Assembly (NCBI GenBank): GCA_023388335.1 | Contig: JAEWGL010000113.1 | Coordinates: 1-26,719, forward strand | Reading direction: 5' to 3' | Length of the DNA: 26,719 nt | DNA from: Pseudomonadota bacterium | Lineage (GTDB): Bacteria; Pseudomonadota; Gammaproteobacteria; Pseudomonadales; Pseudomonadaceae | Shown here: in pieces, positions 16,426 to 24,075 of the stretch | Layout: the number at the start of each line of letters is the position of its first letter | Numbering within the stretch: the first letter of the stretch is position 1 | Notes under the pieces: generated by a model | The model's database searches: none | Seen by the model: only the letters and a program-made list of their open reading frames with translations | Told to the model about the DNA's origin: nothing | Made by a program: the position numbers and the translations under genes

Positions 16426-17408
16426 TCCGTCTGGTATGGGCAGCCTGCCTCGTCCTGTTTGCCGTCCCAGCACTGGCGAATGATTGGCCCGAGCTGAAGC
16501 TGACGGCCGAGTACCCGATCGAGGGTATCCGCGGTGGCAATCTGTCGGGCCTGGCCGAGTGCCGGGGTGGCTTGTGGGCCGTGTCCGACCGCGACGACGA
16601 CCGTATCTACCGCATGGACCAGCGCAACGGTGTGTGGCGCGGCCAGCCGATGACCTTCGTGGCCCCGCCCGCGCCAGAAAGCGGACTGCCCTGGGGCTTG
16701 CGCTCGCGCAATTGGGCGGCCTCGTTCATACGCGGCGGCGAGCTGGATTTCGAAGGCATCAGCTGTGATGCCGCAGGCAATTTCTTCCTGGTCAGCGAAT
16801 CCCGCGCGGCCGTGCTCGAGGTGCCTGTCGAGGGTGATCCAGACTGGCTCAAGATCGACCCGACGATGATTCGCCAGGCGCGCGCCAGCGGGATGCTCCT
16901 GCATTTCAACGCCCTGTTCGAGGGCCTGGCGATCAGCCCGGCGGGCGATCGCCTATGGCTGGCTGCCGAGCGTGAGCGCCGCGGCCTGATCTCGGTCAAA
17001 CGCCAGCAGTCGGTGTGGAACTGTTCAGACAATTGCGTACTGCTCAGCGAAGCGGGCGTCGAGATGCAGCCGCCACAGATGCCCCGCGCCCGTGCGCTGT
17101 CGCGTGACTTTGCCGACCTGGCGTTGTACCAGGGCAAGCTGTTCACCCTGGAGCGCAATGCCTACCGCATTTGCCGGCGCGACGCCGACACCGGCCAGGT
17201 CGAGCGGTGCTGGTCGTACGCCGCCGATGGCCTGGCCGACGAACGGCGCTACCGCCAGCCCTTTGGCCTGGCCGAGGGCCTGGCCATCGACGCCAAGGGC
17301 GCCTGGGTCGGCCTGGACAACAATGGTGCAACCCGTGCCGACGGCGAATCGCGTCCCGTGGTCTGGCGCTTCGACGCCCCGCAGGACGGCTGGAGCGCCA
17401 AGCCGTGA
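16422..17408 (+). CDS. Exported esterase-like protein of the phytase-like family
   Basis: A 328-residue protein with a Sec signal peptide (MIRLVWAACLVLFAVPALA, cleavage after ALA), so periplasmic. The mature part looks like the phytase-like/esterase-like beta-propeller group (Pfam PF13449): GNLSGLAECRGGLWAVSDRDDDRIYR, ELDFEGISCD and FEGLAISPAGDRLWLAAERE are the repeated 'D/E-G-(I/L)-(S/A)' blades, and FGLAEGLAIDAKGAWVGLDNNG is a late blade. These loops commonly bind calcium in relatives. Four to six cysteines, several pairable (for example around CSDNC), fit a periplasmic protein. The start is TTG, overlapping the parE stop as TTGA. The substrate is unknown; phytase activity should not be assumed. 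Confidence 0.85.
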   Translation: MIRLVWAACLVLFAVPALANDWPELKLTAEYPIEGIRGGNLSGLAECRGGLWAVSDRDDDRIYRMDQRNGVWRGQPMTFVAPPAPESGLPWGLRSRNWAASFIRGGELDFEGISCDAAGNFFLVSESRAAVLEVPVEGDPDWLKIDPTMIRQARASGMLLHFNALFEGLAISPAGDRLWLAAERERRGLISVKRQQSVWNCSDNCVLLSEAGVEMQPPQMPRARALSRDFADLALYQGKLFTLERNAYRICRRDADTGQVERCWSYAADGLADERRYRQPFGLAEGLAIDAKGAWVGLDNNGATRADGESRPVVWRFDAPQDGWSAKP

Positions 17409-17923
17409 GCCAACCGCCGGGCAAGCGCGCGGGCAGGCTGCTGCTGATCGTTGCTTGGGTGGCCGCGATGTTCCTGGCCACGCGCTTCTTTGGCCAATGG
17501 GAGGCGCGCCAGGACAATCCCAACACCGTGGTGCAGTCGCAGCAAGGCGAGGGTTTTATCGAGGTGCGGCTCTTGAGCAACGGCCAGGGGCATTTCGTGG
17601 CCGACGGGGCGATCAACGGCGAAAGCGTGCGTTTCATGCTCGACACCGGTGCCACCGACGTGGCGATCCCCGAGACGCTGGCGCGCAAGCTGGCGCTGGC
17701 CAAGGGTGCGCCGGTGATACTGAGCACCGCCAACGGCCGCACCCAGGGCTACCGCACGCGGCTCGAGAGCTTGCAGCTGGGCGAGATCCGCCTGCGTGAC
17801 GTGCGCGCCCTGGTGGTGCCGGGGCTCGACGGTGACCAGGTCCTGCTGGGCATGAGCGCCTTGAAACAACTTGAATTTACCCAGCGTAGCGGCACCTTGC
17901 TGTTGCGCCAGAACCTGAAATGA
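17405..17923 (+). CDS. Membrane-anchored retropepsin-like aspartic protease
   Basis: A 172-residue protein of the clan AA retropepsin-like group (the bacterial TIGR02281 type). The N-terminus is basic and followed by one transmembrane helix (about residues 11-29), so the rest should face the periplasm. The catalytic motif is FMLDTGATD with Asp80; only one DTGA is present, so the active enzyme would have to be a dimer, as in retropepsins. The C-terminal strand VLLGMSALKQLEF is the matching hydrophobic-Gly-Met motif. The GTG at 17405 overlaps the upstream stop as GTGA. The gene lies 10 bp before parC. A peptidase role is family knowledge; the natural substrate is unknown. Confidence 0.9.
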   Translation: MSQPPGKRAGRLLLIVAWVAAMFLATRFFGQWEARQDNPNTVVQSQQGEGFIEVRLLSNGQGHFVADGAINGESVRFMLDTGATDVAIPETLARKLALAKGAPVILSTANGRTQGYRTRLESLQLGEIRLRDVRALVVPGLDGDQVLLGMSALKQLEFTQRSGTLLLRQNLK

Positions 17924-17933
17924 CGAGGCCCGC

Positions 17934-20192
17934 ATGAGCGACTCACCCGAACTCAGCTTCGACGGCGTCGAACGCCGCTCCCTGGCTGACTTCACCGAAC
18001 AGGCCTACCTCAACTACTCCATGTACGTGATCATGGACCGGGCCCTGCCGCACATCGGCGATGGCCTGAAACCAGTGCAGCGGCGCATTGTCTACGCCAT
18101 GAGCGAGTTGGGGCTGGATGCCGATTCCAAGCACAAGAAATCCGCGCGGACCGTCGGTGACGTGCTCGGTAAATTCCACCCGCATGGCGATTCGGCGTGC
18201 TACGAAGCCATGGTGCTGATGGCGCAGCCGTTCAGCTACCGCTACACCCTGGTCGACGGTCAGGGCAACTGGGGAGCGCCGGACGATCCGAAGTCCTTTG
18301 CCGCCATGCGTTACACCGAGGCGCGCCTGTCGCGCTACTCCGAAGTATTGCTCAGCGAACTGGGCCAGGGCACAGCCGACTGGGTACCGAACTTCGACGG
18401 TACCCTGCAGGAACCGGCCGTGCTGCCGGCGCGCCTGCCGAACATCCTGCTCAACGGCACCACCGGGATCGCCGTGGGCATGGCCACCGACGTGCCGCCG
18501 CACAACCTGCGCGAGGTCGCCAGCGCCTGCGTGCGTCTGCTCGACGAGCCCAAGGCCACCATCGAGCAGCTCTGCGAGCACATCCAGGGGCCGGACTACC
18601 CGACCGAAGCGGAGATCATCACCCCGCGCGCCGAGCTGCAGAGGATCTACGAAACCGGCAAGGGCTCGATCCGCATGCGCGCGGTGTTCCGCGTCGAGGA
18701 CGGCGATATCGTCGTCACCGCCTTGCCGCACCAGGTCTCCGGGGCCAAGGTGCTGGAGCAGATCGCCGCGCAGATGCAGGCCAAGAAACTGCCAATGGTC
18801 GCCGATCTGCGCGACGAGTCCGACCACGAGCACCCCTGCCGGATCGTCATCATTCCGCGTTCGAACCGCGTCGATGCCGACGAGCTGATGCAGCACCTGT
18901 TCGCCACCACCGACCTTGAGAGCACCTATCGGGTCAACGTCAATATCATTGGCCTGGACGGGCGCCCGCAGTTGAAGAACTTGCGCACCCTGCTGGTCGA
19001 GTGGCTGCAGTACCGCACCGAAACGGTCCGGCGCCGCCTCAGGTTCCGCCTGGACAAGGTCGAGCGCCGCCTGCACCTGCTCGATGGCTTGCTCGTGGCC
19101 TTCCTCAACCTGGATGAGGTAATCAACATCATCCGTACCGAGGAATACCCCAAGGCCGCGCTGATCGCCCGTTTCGAGCTGACCGAGATTCAGGCCGACT
19201 ACATCCTCGAGACCCGTCTGCGCCAGCTGGCGCGCCTGGAGGAAATGAAGATCCGTGGCGAGCAGGCAGAACTGCTCAAGGAACAGACCAAGCTGACCGC
19301 GCTGCTCGGCAGCGAAGCCAAGCTGCGCAAGCTGGTGCGCTCCGAGCTGATCAAGGATGCCGAGACCTACGGCGACGACCGGCGCTCGCCAATCGTCGCG
19401 CGGGCCGAGGCCAAGGCGCTCTCGGAAAACGAGCTGATGCCGACGGAGCCTGTGACCGTGGTGTTATCGGAAAAGGGCTGGGTGCGTTGCGCCAAAGGCC
19501 ATGACATTGACGCCACTGGGCTTTCATACAAAGCCGGCGACGGTTTCCGGGCCGCGGCCGCCGGGCGCTCCAATCAATTTGCCGTGTTCATCGATTCCAC
19601 CGGCCGCAGCTACTCGTTGGCGGCCCACAGCCTGCCGTCGGCCCGAGGCCAGGGCGAACCGCTGACGGGTCGATTGACTCCGCCGCCGGGCGCTGGCTTC
19701 GAATGTGTGCTATTGCCTGAGGACGACGCACTCTATGTGGTGGCATCGGATGCCGGCTACGGCTTCGTGGTCAAGGGCGAAGACCTGCAGGCCAAGAACA
19801 AGGCAGGCAAGGCCTTGCTTAGCCTGCCCAGCGGGGCCAAGGTCATCGCGCCGCGGCCGGTAGCCGACCGCGAGCAGGACTGGCTGGCTGCGGTCAGCAG
19901 CGAGGGTCGCCTGCTGGTGTTCAAGGTCAGCGACCTGCCGCAGCTAGGCAAAGGCAAGGGCAACAAGATCATCGGCATCCCGGGCGATCGGGTGGCCAGC
20001 CGGGAAGAGTTCGTTACCGATCTTGCCGTGATTGCCGAGGGATCGACCCTTGTATTGCAAGCTGGCAAGCGTACCCTGTCGCTCAAGGCTGACGACCTCG
20101 ACCACTACAAGGGCGAGCGTGGTCGTCGTGGCAACAAGCTGCCGCGCGGGTTCCAGCGTGTCGACGGCTTGACGGTGGAAGGCCCGGCCTGA
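17934..20192 (+). CDS. parC: DNA topoisomerase IV subunit A
   Basis: A 752-residue type IIA topoisomerase breakage-reunion subunit, the same length as E. coli ParC. The catalytic Tyr127 is in AMRYTEARLSR. The quinolone-resistance region reads HPHGDSACYEAM with Ser87 and Glu91, both the wild-type residues in Pseudomonas numbering, so there is no canonical ParC quinolone mutation. The winged-helix domain, tower and C-terminal beta-pinwheel (repeats such as VVLSEKGWVRCAKGHDI and LAAVSSEGRLLVFKVSD) follow. GAGG is 5 bases upstream of the ATG, and the retropepsin gene ends 10 bp before it. It is cytosolic and works with ParE 1.5 kb upstream. Confidence 0.98.
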   Translation: MSDSPELSFDGVERRSLADFTEQAYLNYSMYVIMDRALPHIGDGLKPVQRRIVYAMSELGLDADSKHKKSARTVGDVLGKFHPHGDSACYEAMVLMAQPFSYRYTLVDGQGNWGAPDDPKSFAAMRYTEARLSRYSEVLLSELGQGTADWVPNFDGTLQEPAVLPARLPNILLNGTTGIAVGMATDVPPHNLREVASACVRLLDEPKATIEQLCEHIQGPDYPTEAEIITPRAELQRIYETGKGSIRMRAVFRVEDGDIVVTALPHQVSGAKVLEQIAAQMQAKKLPMVADLRDESDHEHPCRIVIIPRSNRVDADELMQHLFATTDLESTYRVNVNIIGLDGRPQLKNLRTLLVEWLQYRTETVRRRLRFRLDKVERRLHLLDGLLVAFLNLDEVINIIRTEEYPKAALIARFELTEIQADYILETRLRQLARLEEMKIRGEQAELLKEQTKLTALLGSEAKLRKLVRSELIKDAETYGDDRRSPIVARAEAKALSENELMPTEPVTVVLSEKGWVRCAKGHDIDATGLSYKAGDGFRAAAAGRSNQFAVFIDSTGRSYSLAAHSLPSARGQGEPLTGRLTPPPGAGFECVLLPEDDALYVVASDAGYGFVVKGEDLQAKNKAGKALLSLPSGAKVIAPRPVADREQDWLAAVSSEGRLLVFKVSDLPQLGKGKGNKIIGIPGDRVASREEFVTDLAVIAEGSTLVLQAGKRTLSLKADDLDHYKGERGRRGNKLPRGFQRVDGLTVEGPA

Positions 20193-20200
20193 GCCCGTCT

Positions 20201-20235
20201 TGCCTGGAACGGCTGTTTCGGCGTCGTTCCAGGCA
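20201..20235 (+). repeat. Perfect 11-bp inverted repeat after parC
   Basis: TGCCTGGAACG (20201-20211) and CGTTCCAGGCA (20225-20235) are exact complements with a 13-base loop, starting 8 bases after the parC stop. The hairpin is strong but has no T-run after it (GAAAC follows), so it is not a standard intrinsic terminator. It may protect the mRNA 3' end or mark a Rho-dependent end. Confidence 0.6.
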
Positions 20236-20362
20236 GAAACACTGGAGTCGGACGGTTATTTCGCGGATGATAGGGCCCTTTACGGCGCCAGCGTGGCTGC
20301 GCGCCCGTTCGAATCTACACGAGTATCGTTGCGGTTGGCCTTGAGGCGACCGCCTGGATGGG

Positions 20363-21073
20363 ATGATGAAATTTCTGCGCCTTCCATTTGTTCTGCTGAT
20401 GACTGGCGTGCTGGGTCTGGCCGGTTGCAGCATGCACCAGCCGGTCGCCCTGTACCAGCTCGACAGCGGTGATCCCGAGCTGCCCAAGCAAGCGTCGGGC
20501 ATGGCAGTGGTGCTCGGCCCGGTTTCGGTGGCCGACTACCTGCAACGCGAGACCTTCCTGCAGCGCCAGGCCGACGGCAGCCTGACGGCGGCGACCGACG
20601 GTCGCTGGGCGGGTAGCTTGTCCTCGGACATCGACCAGCTGCTGGTGCGCCAGCTCGCCTGGCGCCTGGACAGCCAGCGCGTGGTCCTGGCCCCGGCCAG
20701 CACGGGTTTTAGCCCGGACGTGCAGGTGCTGCTGTCGATCACCCGCCTGGACTCCGGTGCCAACCAGCCGGCGATCCTCGACGCCCAGTGGCGCCTGCTC
20801 GACCGCCGGGGACATGTGCGCGACAACCGCATCGTACACCTGGAGCAACAGCACGAGGGTACCGAGTCCTCCCAGGTCCAGGCCCAGGGGCAATTGCTGC
20901 AGAAGCTTGCCGAGCAGTTGAGCACGGCCCTCAAGCCGCTGGCCAATCAACCCACGATCGCCGAAGAGGCCCCGAAGAAGGCCGCCCCGGTGCAGGTGCG
21001 CAAGGAACCGGAGAAGCCCAAGATTCCAATGGCTTCGCCAATCCGCACCGATATGGAAGTGTTCAGGTTCTGA
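20363..21073 (+). CDS. PqiC-type/ABC-transport auxiliary lipoprotein
   Basis: A 236-residue lipoprotein: hydrophobic signal, then lipobox LAGC with Cys22; Ser23 after it predicts outer-membrane sorting. The mature start YQLDSGDPELP and LVLGPVSVADYLQRETFLQRQ fit the PqiC/DUF330 group (E. coli PqiC/YmbA), the outer-membrane partner of MCE-domain lipid-transport systems. RWAGSLSSDIDQLLVRQLAWRL is the typical middle helix region. The C-terminal 40 residues are Lys/Pro/Glu-rich (EEAPKKAAPVQVRKEPEKPKIP), likely a disordered tail. No pqiA or pqiB lies next to it, so its partners must be elsewhere. Two consecutive ATGs (20363 and 20366) make the exact start uncertain by one residue. A clear intrinsic terminator follows 20 bases after the stop. 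Confidence 0.88.
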   Translation: MMKFLRLPFVLLMTGVLGLAGCSMHQPVALYQLDSGDPELPKQASGMAVVLGPVSVADYLQRETFLQRQADGSLTAATDGRWAGSLSSDIDQLLVRQLAWRLDSQRVVLAPASTGFSPDVQVLLSITRLDSGANQPAILDAQWRLLDRRGHVRDNRIVHLEQQHEGTESSQVQAQGQLLQKLAEQLSTALKPLANQPTIAEEAPKKAAPVQVRKEPEKPKIPMASPIRTDMEVFRF

Positions 21074-21093
21074 GTAGTTTGCAGATAGGTATG

Positions 21094-21124
21094 AAAAAGC
21101 CCGCAGCGATGCGGGCTTTTTTTT
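21094..21124 (+). terminator. Intrinsic terminator of the PqiC-type gene
   Basis: GCCCGC (21099-21104) pairs with GCGGGC (21111-21116) across the loop AGCGAT, followed by eight T (21117-21124) and preceded by five A that extend the stem. This is a textbook rho-independent terminator. Because of the A-run it may also work leftward for the convergent AhpA/YtjB-type gene. Confidence 0.92.
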
Positions 21125-21170
21125 GGATCATCCCTGGCTGCCGGAAATCACCGGGGCGCGGCATGCCCTA

Positions 21171-22667
21171 TCACGCCTGGCGCTCAGCCATCCGCGCCAA
21201 CTGGCGCTCGAGCATGGACGGGTAGGGCTCCATCAGGCGTTCGACACAGCTGGCCCCTTCGGGGCTGGCGATCGGGCGGATGCGAGCGCGCTGGCGGATC
21301 AAGGGATCTTCGCTGATCTTGCGCTCCACCAGCAGCAGGTTGCGGCTGTGCTGAGACAGCGCCAAGGCGTCCTGGGCCTTGTCGGTCAGCAGCAGGTCTA
21401 CCTGGCTCAGGCCGTCAAGGTCTTCACCCAGGGCCAGGCCCAGCTGCAGTTGCAGGGTGATGCCGCTGTCGGCCACTTCGACCTGCAGGGCATGGCCCAA
21501 GGCGCGCAGCAGTTCGCCGCAGCAGATGGCATTGGTCAGGTAGTCCTCACCGCTTTCGCCGCTGTGGAACAGCAGCAGGGTGCTACCGTCGTTAAGCGTG
21601 TGCGTCTGCCCTTCGTACAGCGAGGCAGCCTGGTCCAGGCAGTCGCGGTAGCGCTCCAGCAGCTCGGTCAGGCGCGCGCGAGGCAACCGGCGCAGTTGCT
21701 CCTGCGACCCCAGTTGCACGGCCAGCACGGCGCTGGCCTGTGGCGCGTTGCTGACCCGAGGCGTCGGCTTGGCCGGGCTGTCGGGGTCGTCAAGCAGGTC
21801 GGCGAAGGCCTCGTCGTCATGCTCATCGCTGGTGGTGGCCACGACCTTGGCCAGGCGTTTGGTCGTGGGCGTCTCGTCGAAGTCCTGATCGTCCAGGTCG
21901 TCCTGCGCGAAGGCGTCGTCTTGCTCGTGATCGTCCTCGTCCTCGTCCTCTTCGACTTCCGGCTCGGGCGGCGGCTCCGGAGCCAGGCGGGCGTGCAGTT
22001 GGCGGGCCAGGTCGCCGATCTCGTCCTGGCGGTCGATGGCCGGGGTATAGGGATGCGGATCACGCAGCCAGACCCGCAGCTGCAGCAGCGGGGTTGAGAT
22101 GAAACGCCCCAGACGCAGGCTCAGCGCCAGCGCCAGTGCCAGCAGAATCGCCGCAAGGATGCCCATGCTCTGCAGGCTGATGGTCATCGGTTGCTGGAAC
22201 TGCGTCATGTCCAGGCTGATGCGCAGTTGTCCGGCCGTCACGTCCTGGAAGGTGATCTTGGTCTGGTAGAGGCCTTCGGCCTCGCCCAGCAGACCATTCT
22301 TCGGGCGTTGACCGGCTTCGGCGAGGATGCGGTTGTCGACGCTGTAGATAGCCGCATGGGCCACCAGTGGGTTCTTCACCAGGTTGCCCAGCAAGACGTT
22401 GAGGCTGAGGATGTCGTTGGACACCAGCAGCTCGGTCGCCGAGGTCGCGGTCTGGGTGGTCAGGCTCTGGCCAAGGGCATCAGCCTGGTCATGCATGGCT
22501 TGCTTGAACTGCAAACCCATGACGCAGGCGTAGATCACCAGCGCTGAGGCCACCAGGAAGATGTTGTAGCTGGCGATGCGCAGTGGCAGCGGAATACGAC
22601 GCTGACGCAGGGCACGAAAGAGCATGAGGAAGAAGTTGTCAGTCTTGACGGGCGTGGGCCGGTTCAC
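21171..22667 (-). CDS. AhpA/YtjB-type membrane protein with a HAMP-like region
   Basis: A 498-residue inner-membrane protein. After a basic N-terminus there is a transmembrane helix (around IASYNIFLVASALVIYACVM), then a periplasmic part of about 120 residues resembling the AhpA/YtjB (SMP) sensor-like domain, a second helix (SMGILAAILLALALALSL), and a HAMP-like cytoplasmic start (STPLLQLRVWL … DRQDEIGDLARQL). A very acidic, low-complexity linker follows (Asp/Glu runs in 21950-21800), then a C-terminal domain of about 200 residues with no catalytic motif I recognise; it is not a GGDEF, EAL or kinase core. I prefer the GTG at 22667 (VNRPTPVKTDNF), on recalled similarity to Pseudomonas relatives; an ATG at 22625 is possible. 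Divergent from serB. Confidence 0.82.
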   Translation of the reverse strand: MNRPTPVKTDNFFLMLFRALRQRRIPLPLRIASYNIFLVASALVIYACVMGLQFKQAMHDQADALGQSLTTQTATSATELLVSNDILSLNVLLGNLVKNPLVAHAAIYSVDNRILAEAGQRPKNGLLGEAEGLYQTKITFQDVTAGQLRISLDMTQFQQPMTISLQSMGILAAILLALALALSLRLGRFISTPLLQLRVWLRDPHPYTPAIDRQDEIGDLARQLHARLAPEPPPEPEVEEDEDEDDHEQDDAFAQDDLDDQDFDETPTTKRLAKVVATTSDEHDDEAFADLLDDPDSPAKPTPRVSNAPQASAVLAVQLGSQEQLRRLPRARLTELLERYRDCLDQAASLYEGQTHTLNDGSTLLLFHSGESGEDYLTNAICCGELLRALGHALQVEVADSGITLQLQLGLALGEDLDGLSQVDLLLTDKAQDALALSQHSRNLLLVERKISEDPLIRQRARIRPIASPEGASCVERLMEPYPSMLERQLARMAERQA

Positions 22668-22702
22668 AGAGCGCGGCTCTTTATGGCGGAAAAGTGCTGC
22701 GC

Positions 22703-22730
22703 AGTATAGCGAGCACTGTTTGCTCGGCAA
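22703..22730 (-). promoter_or_regulatory. Candidate sigma-70 promoter for the AhpA/YtjB-type gene
   Basis: On the minus strand TTGCCG (22730-22725), a 16-bp spacer and TATACT (22708-22703) lie about 36 bases before the GTG. The spacer contains the inverted repeat CGAGCA/TGCTCG (22710-22715/22721-22726), which could be an operator or chance. Confidence 0.5.
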
Positions 22731-22765
22731 AGCATCGACTGCGCCCGATGGTCATCGAAAATCGG

Positions 22766-22771
22766 TAGAAT
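22766..22771 (+). promoter_or_regulatory. Candidate -10 element for serB
   Basis: TAGAAT (5 of 6 matches to TATAAT) lies 31 bases before the serB start codon. The -35 region at 16-18 bp is GC-rich and not recognisable, so an activator or an unusual promoter is possible. Confidence 0.4.
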
Positions 22772-22801
22772 GCGCTTTTTTTCATCGAGCCGGAGCCCGT
22801 C

Positions 22802-24016
22802 TTGCGCGAAATCGTCCTGATCAACATCACCGGTGAAGACCGTCCGGGTCTCACCGCGGCCATTACTGGCGTCCTGCTCCAAGGCGGTGTGAACATTCTC
22901 GACATCGGCCTGGCGGTGATGCACGGCACGCTATCGTTCGGCATCCTGGCCGACATCCCGGATAGCGAAGCCGCCTCGAACCTGCTGCAAGCCGTGCAGA
23001 GCAAAGCCCATGAGCTGCACCTGCAGGCGCGTTACACACCCGTCACCGATGCCGACTACCAGCATTGGGTCGATGCCCAGGGCGAGCCTCGGCATATCGT
23101 CACCTTGCTCAGCCGCAAGCTCATGCCGGCGCAATTGCAGCAGGTCAGTGAAGCCATCTCCCGTCAAGGCCTGACCATCGAGCGCATCGAGCGGCTGTCC
23201 TCGCGCGTGGCGCTGGATGCGCCGACCGAGAAAGGCAAGGCCTGCCTCGAGATCTCGGTGCGCGGCGAGCCGAGCGATGCCGAGGCGATGCGCGCGGACT
23301 TCTTCGGCCTGGCGCAAGACCTGGACATCGACATCGCCTTCCAGCAGGACAACCTGTACCGCCGCAACCGCCGCCTGGCGGTGTTCGACATGGACTCGAC
23401 GCTGATCGAGGCCGAAGTCATTGACGAACTGGCCAAGGCGGCGGGCGTGGGCGCGCAGGTGTCCGAGATCACTGAGCGCGCCATGCGCGGGGAGCTCGAC
23501 TTCCGTGCCAGCTTCAAGGAGCGCATGGCGCTGCTCAAGGGCCTGGATGTCGGCGTGCTCGACGAGATTGGCGCTTCCCTGCGCCTGACCGAGGGCGCCG
23601 AGAACCTGTTCGCCGAGCTCAAGCGCCTGGGTTACAAGACGGCCATCCTGTCCGGCGGCTTCTCGTACTTTGCCAAGCAGGTACAGGCGCGCCTGGGCAT
23701 CGACTATGTGTTCGCCAACGAGCTGGAGGTGGTGGACGGCAAGGTGACGGGCGTTGCGGTCGAGCCGATCGTCGACGCCCAGCGCAAGGCCGACCTGCTT
23801 ACCGAGTTGGCGCGCAAGGAAGGCCTGGAGCTGGAGCAGACCATCGCCGTGGGTGATGGTGCCAACGACCTGCCGATGCTTGCCCTGGCTGGCCTGGGCG
23901 TGGCCTTCCGCGCCAAGCCGCTGGTACGGCAGTCGGCCAAGCAGGCCATCTCGACCCTGGGCCTGGATGGCGTGCTGTACCTGTTGGGGCAACGCGACCG
24001 CGACGCCCGCGCCTGA
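22802..24016 (+). CDS. serB: Phosphoserine phosphatase with N-terminal ACT domains
   Basis: A 404-residue HAD-family enzyme for the last step of serine synthesis (phosphoserine to serine), longer than E. coli SerB (322) because it carries a roughly 170-residue ACT-type region first: IVLINITGEDRPGLTAAITGVL (1st) and HIVTLLSRKLMPAQLQQVSEAI (2nd). The HAD motif I is VFDMDSTLIEAEVIDEL with nucleophile Asp196 and Asp198; motif II is AILSGGFSYF and motif III/IV includes GDGANDLPML. ACT domains usually bind amino acids, so serine feedback is plausible. The start is TTG with GGAG 6 bases upstream. The gene is cytosolic and converges on psd through a shared terminator. Confidence 0.96.
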   Translation: MREIVLINITGEDRPGLTAAITGVLLQGGVNILDIGLAVMHGTLSFGILADIPDSEAASNLLQAVQSKAHELHLQARYTPVTDADYQHWVDAQGEPRHIVTLLSRKLMPAQLQQVSEAISRQGLTIERIERLSSRVALDAPTEKGKACLEISVRGEPSDAEAMRADFFGLAQDLDIDIAFQQDNLYRRNRRLAVFDMDSTLIEAEVIDELAKAAGVGAQVSEITERAMRGELDFRASFKERMALLKGLDVGVLDEIGASLRLTEGAENLFAELKRLGYKTAILSGGFSYFAKQVQARLGIDYVFANELEVVDGKVTGVAVEPIVDAQRKADLLTELARKEGLELEQTIAVGDGANDLPMLALAGLGVAFRAKPLVRQSAKQAISTLGLDGVLYLLGQRDRDARA

Positions 24017-24032
24017 TCGCAGCGCGCGGCGC

Positions 24033-24066
24033 ATGAAAAACGCCGCCCGAGGGCGGCGTTTTTCAT
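24033..24066. terminator. Bidirectional terminator between serB and psd
   Basis: ATGAAAAACGCCGCCC (24033-24048) and GGGCGGCGTTTTTCAT (24051-24066) are perfect complements, 16 bp each, separated by GA. GC-rich core plus A- and T-runs on both sides make it a terminator in both directions, 17 bp after the serB stop and 10 bp beyond the psd stop. Confidence 0.93.
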
Positions 24067-24075
24067 GGCGACGGA

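Noticed and set aside
17943..19076. A 377-codon open frame opposite parC
   Set aside because: Same GC-bias shadow; composition rich in Gln, Val, Gly and His without a domain or ribosome binding site.
17934..20192. Quinolone-resistance mutation in ParC
   Set aside because: Ser87 and Glu91 are the wild-type residues; the ParE TOPRIM region also looks unchanged.
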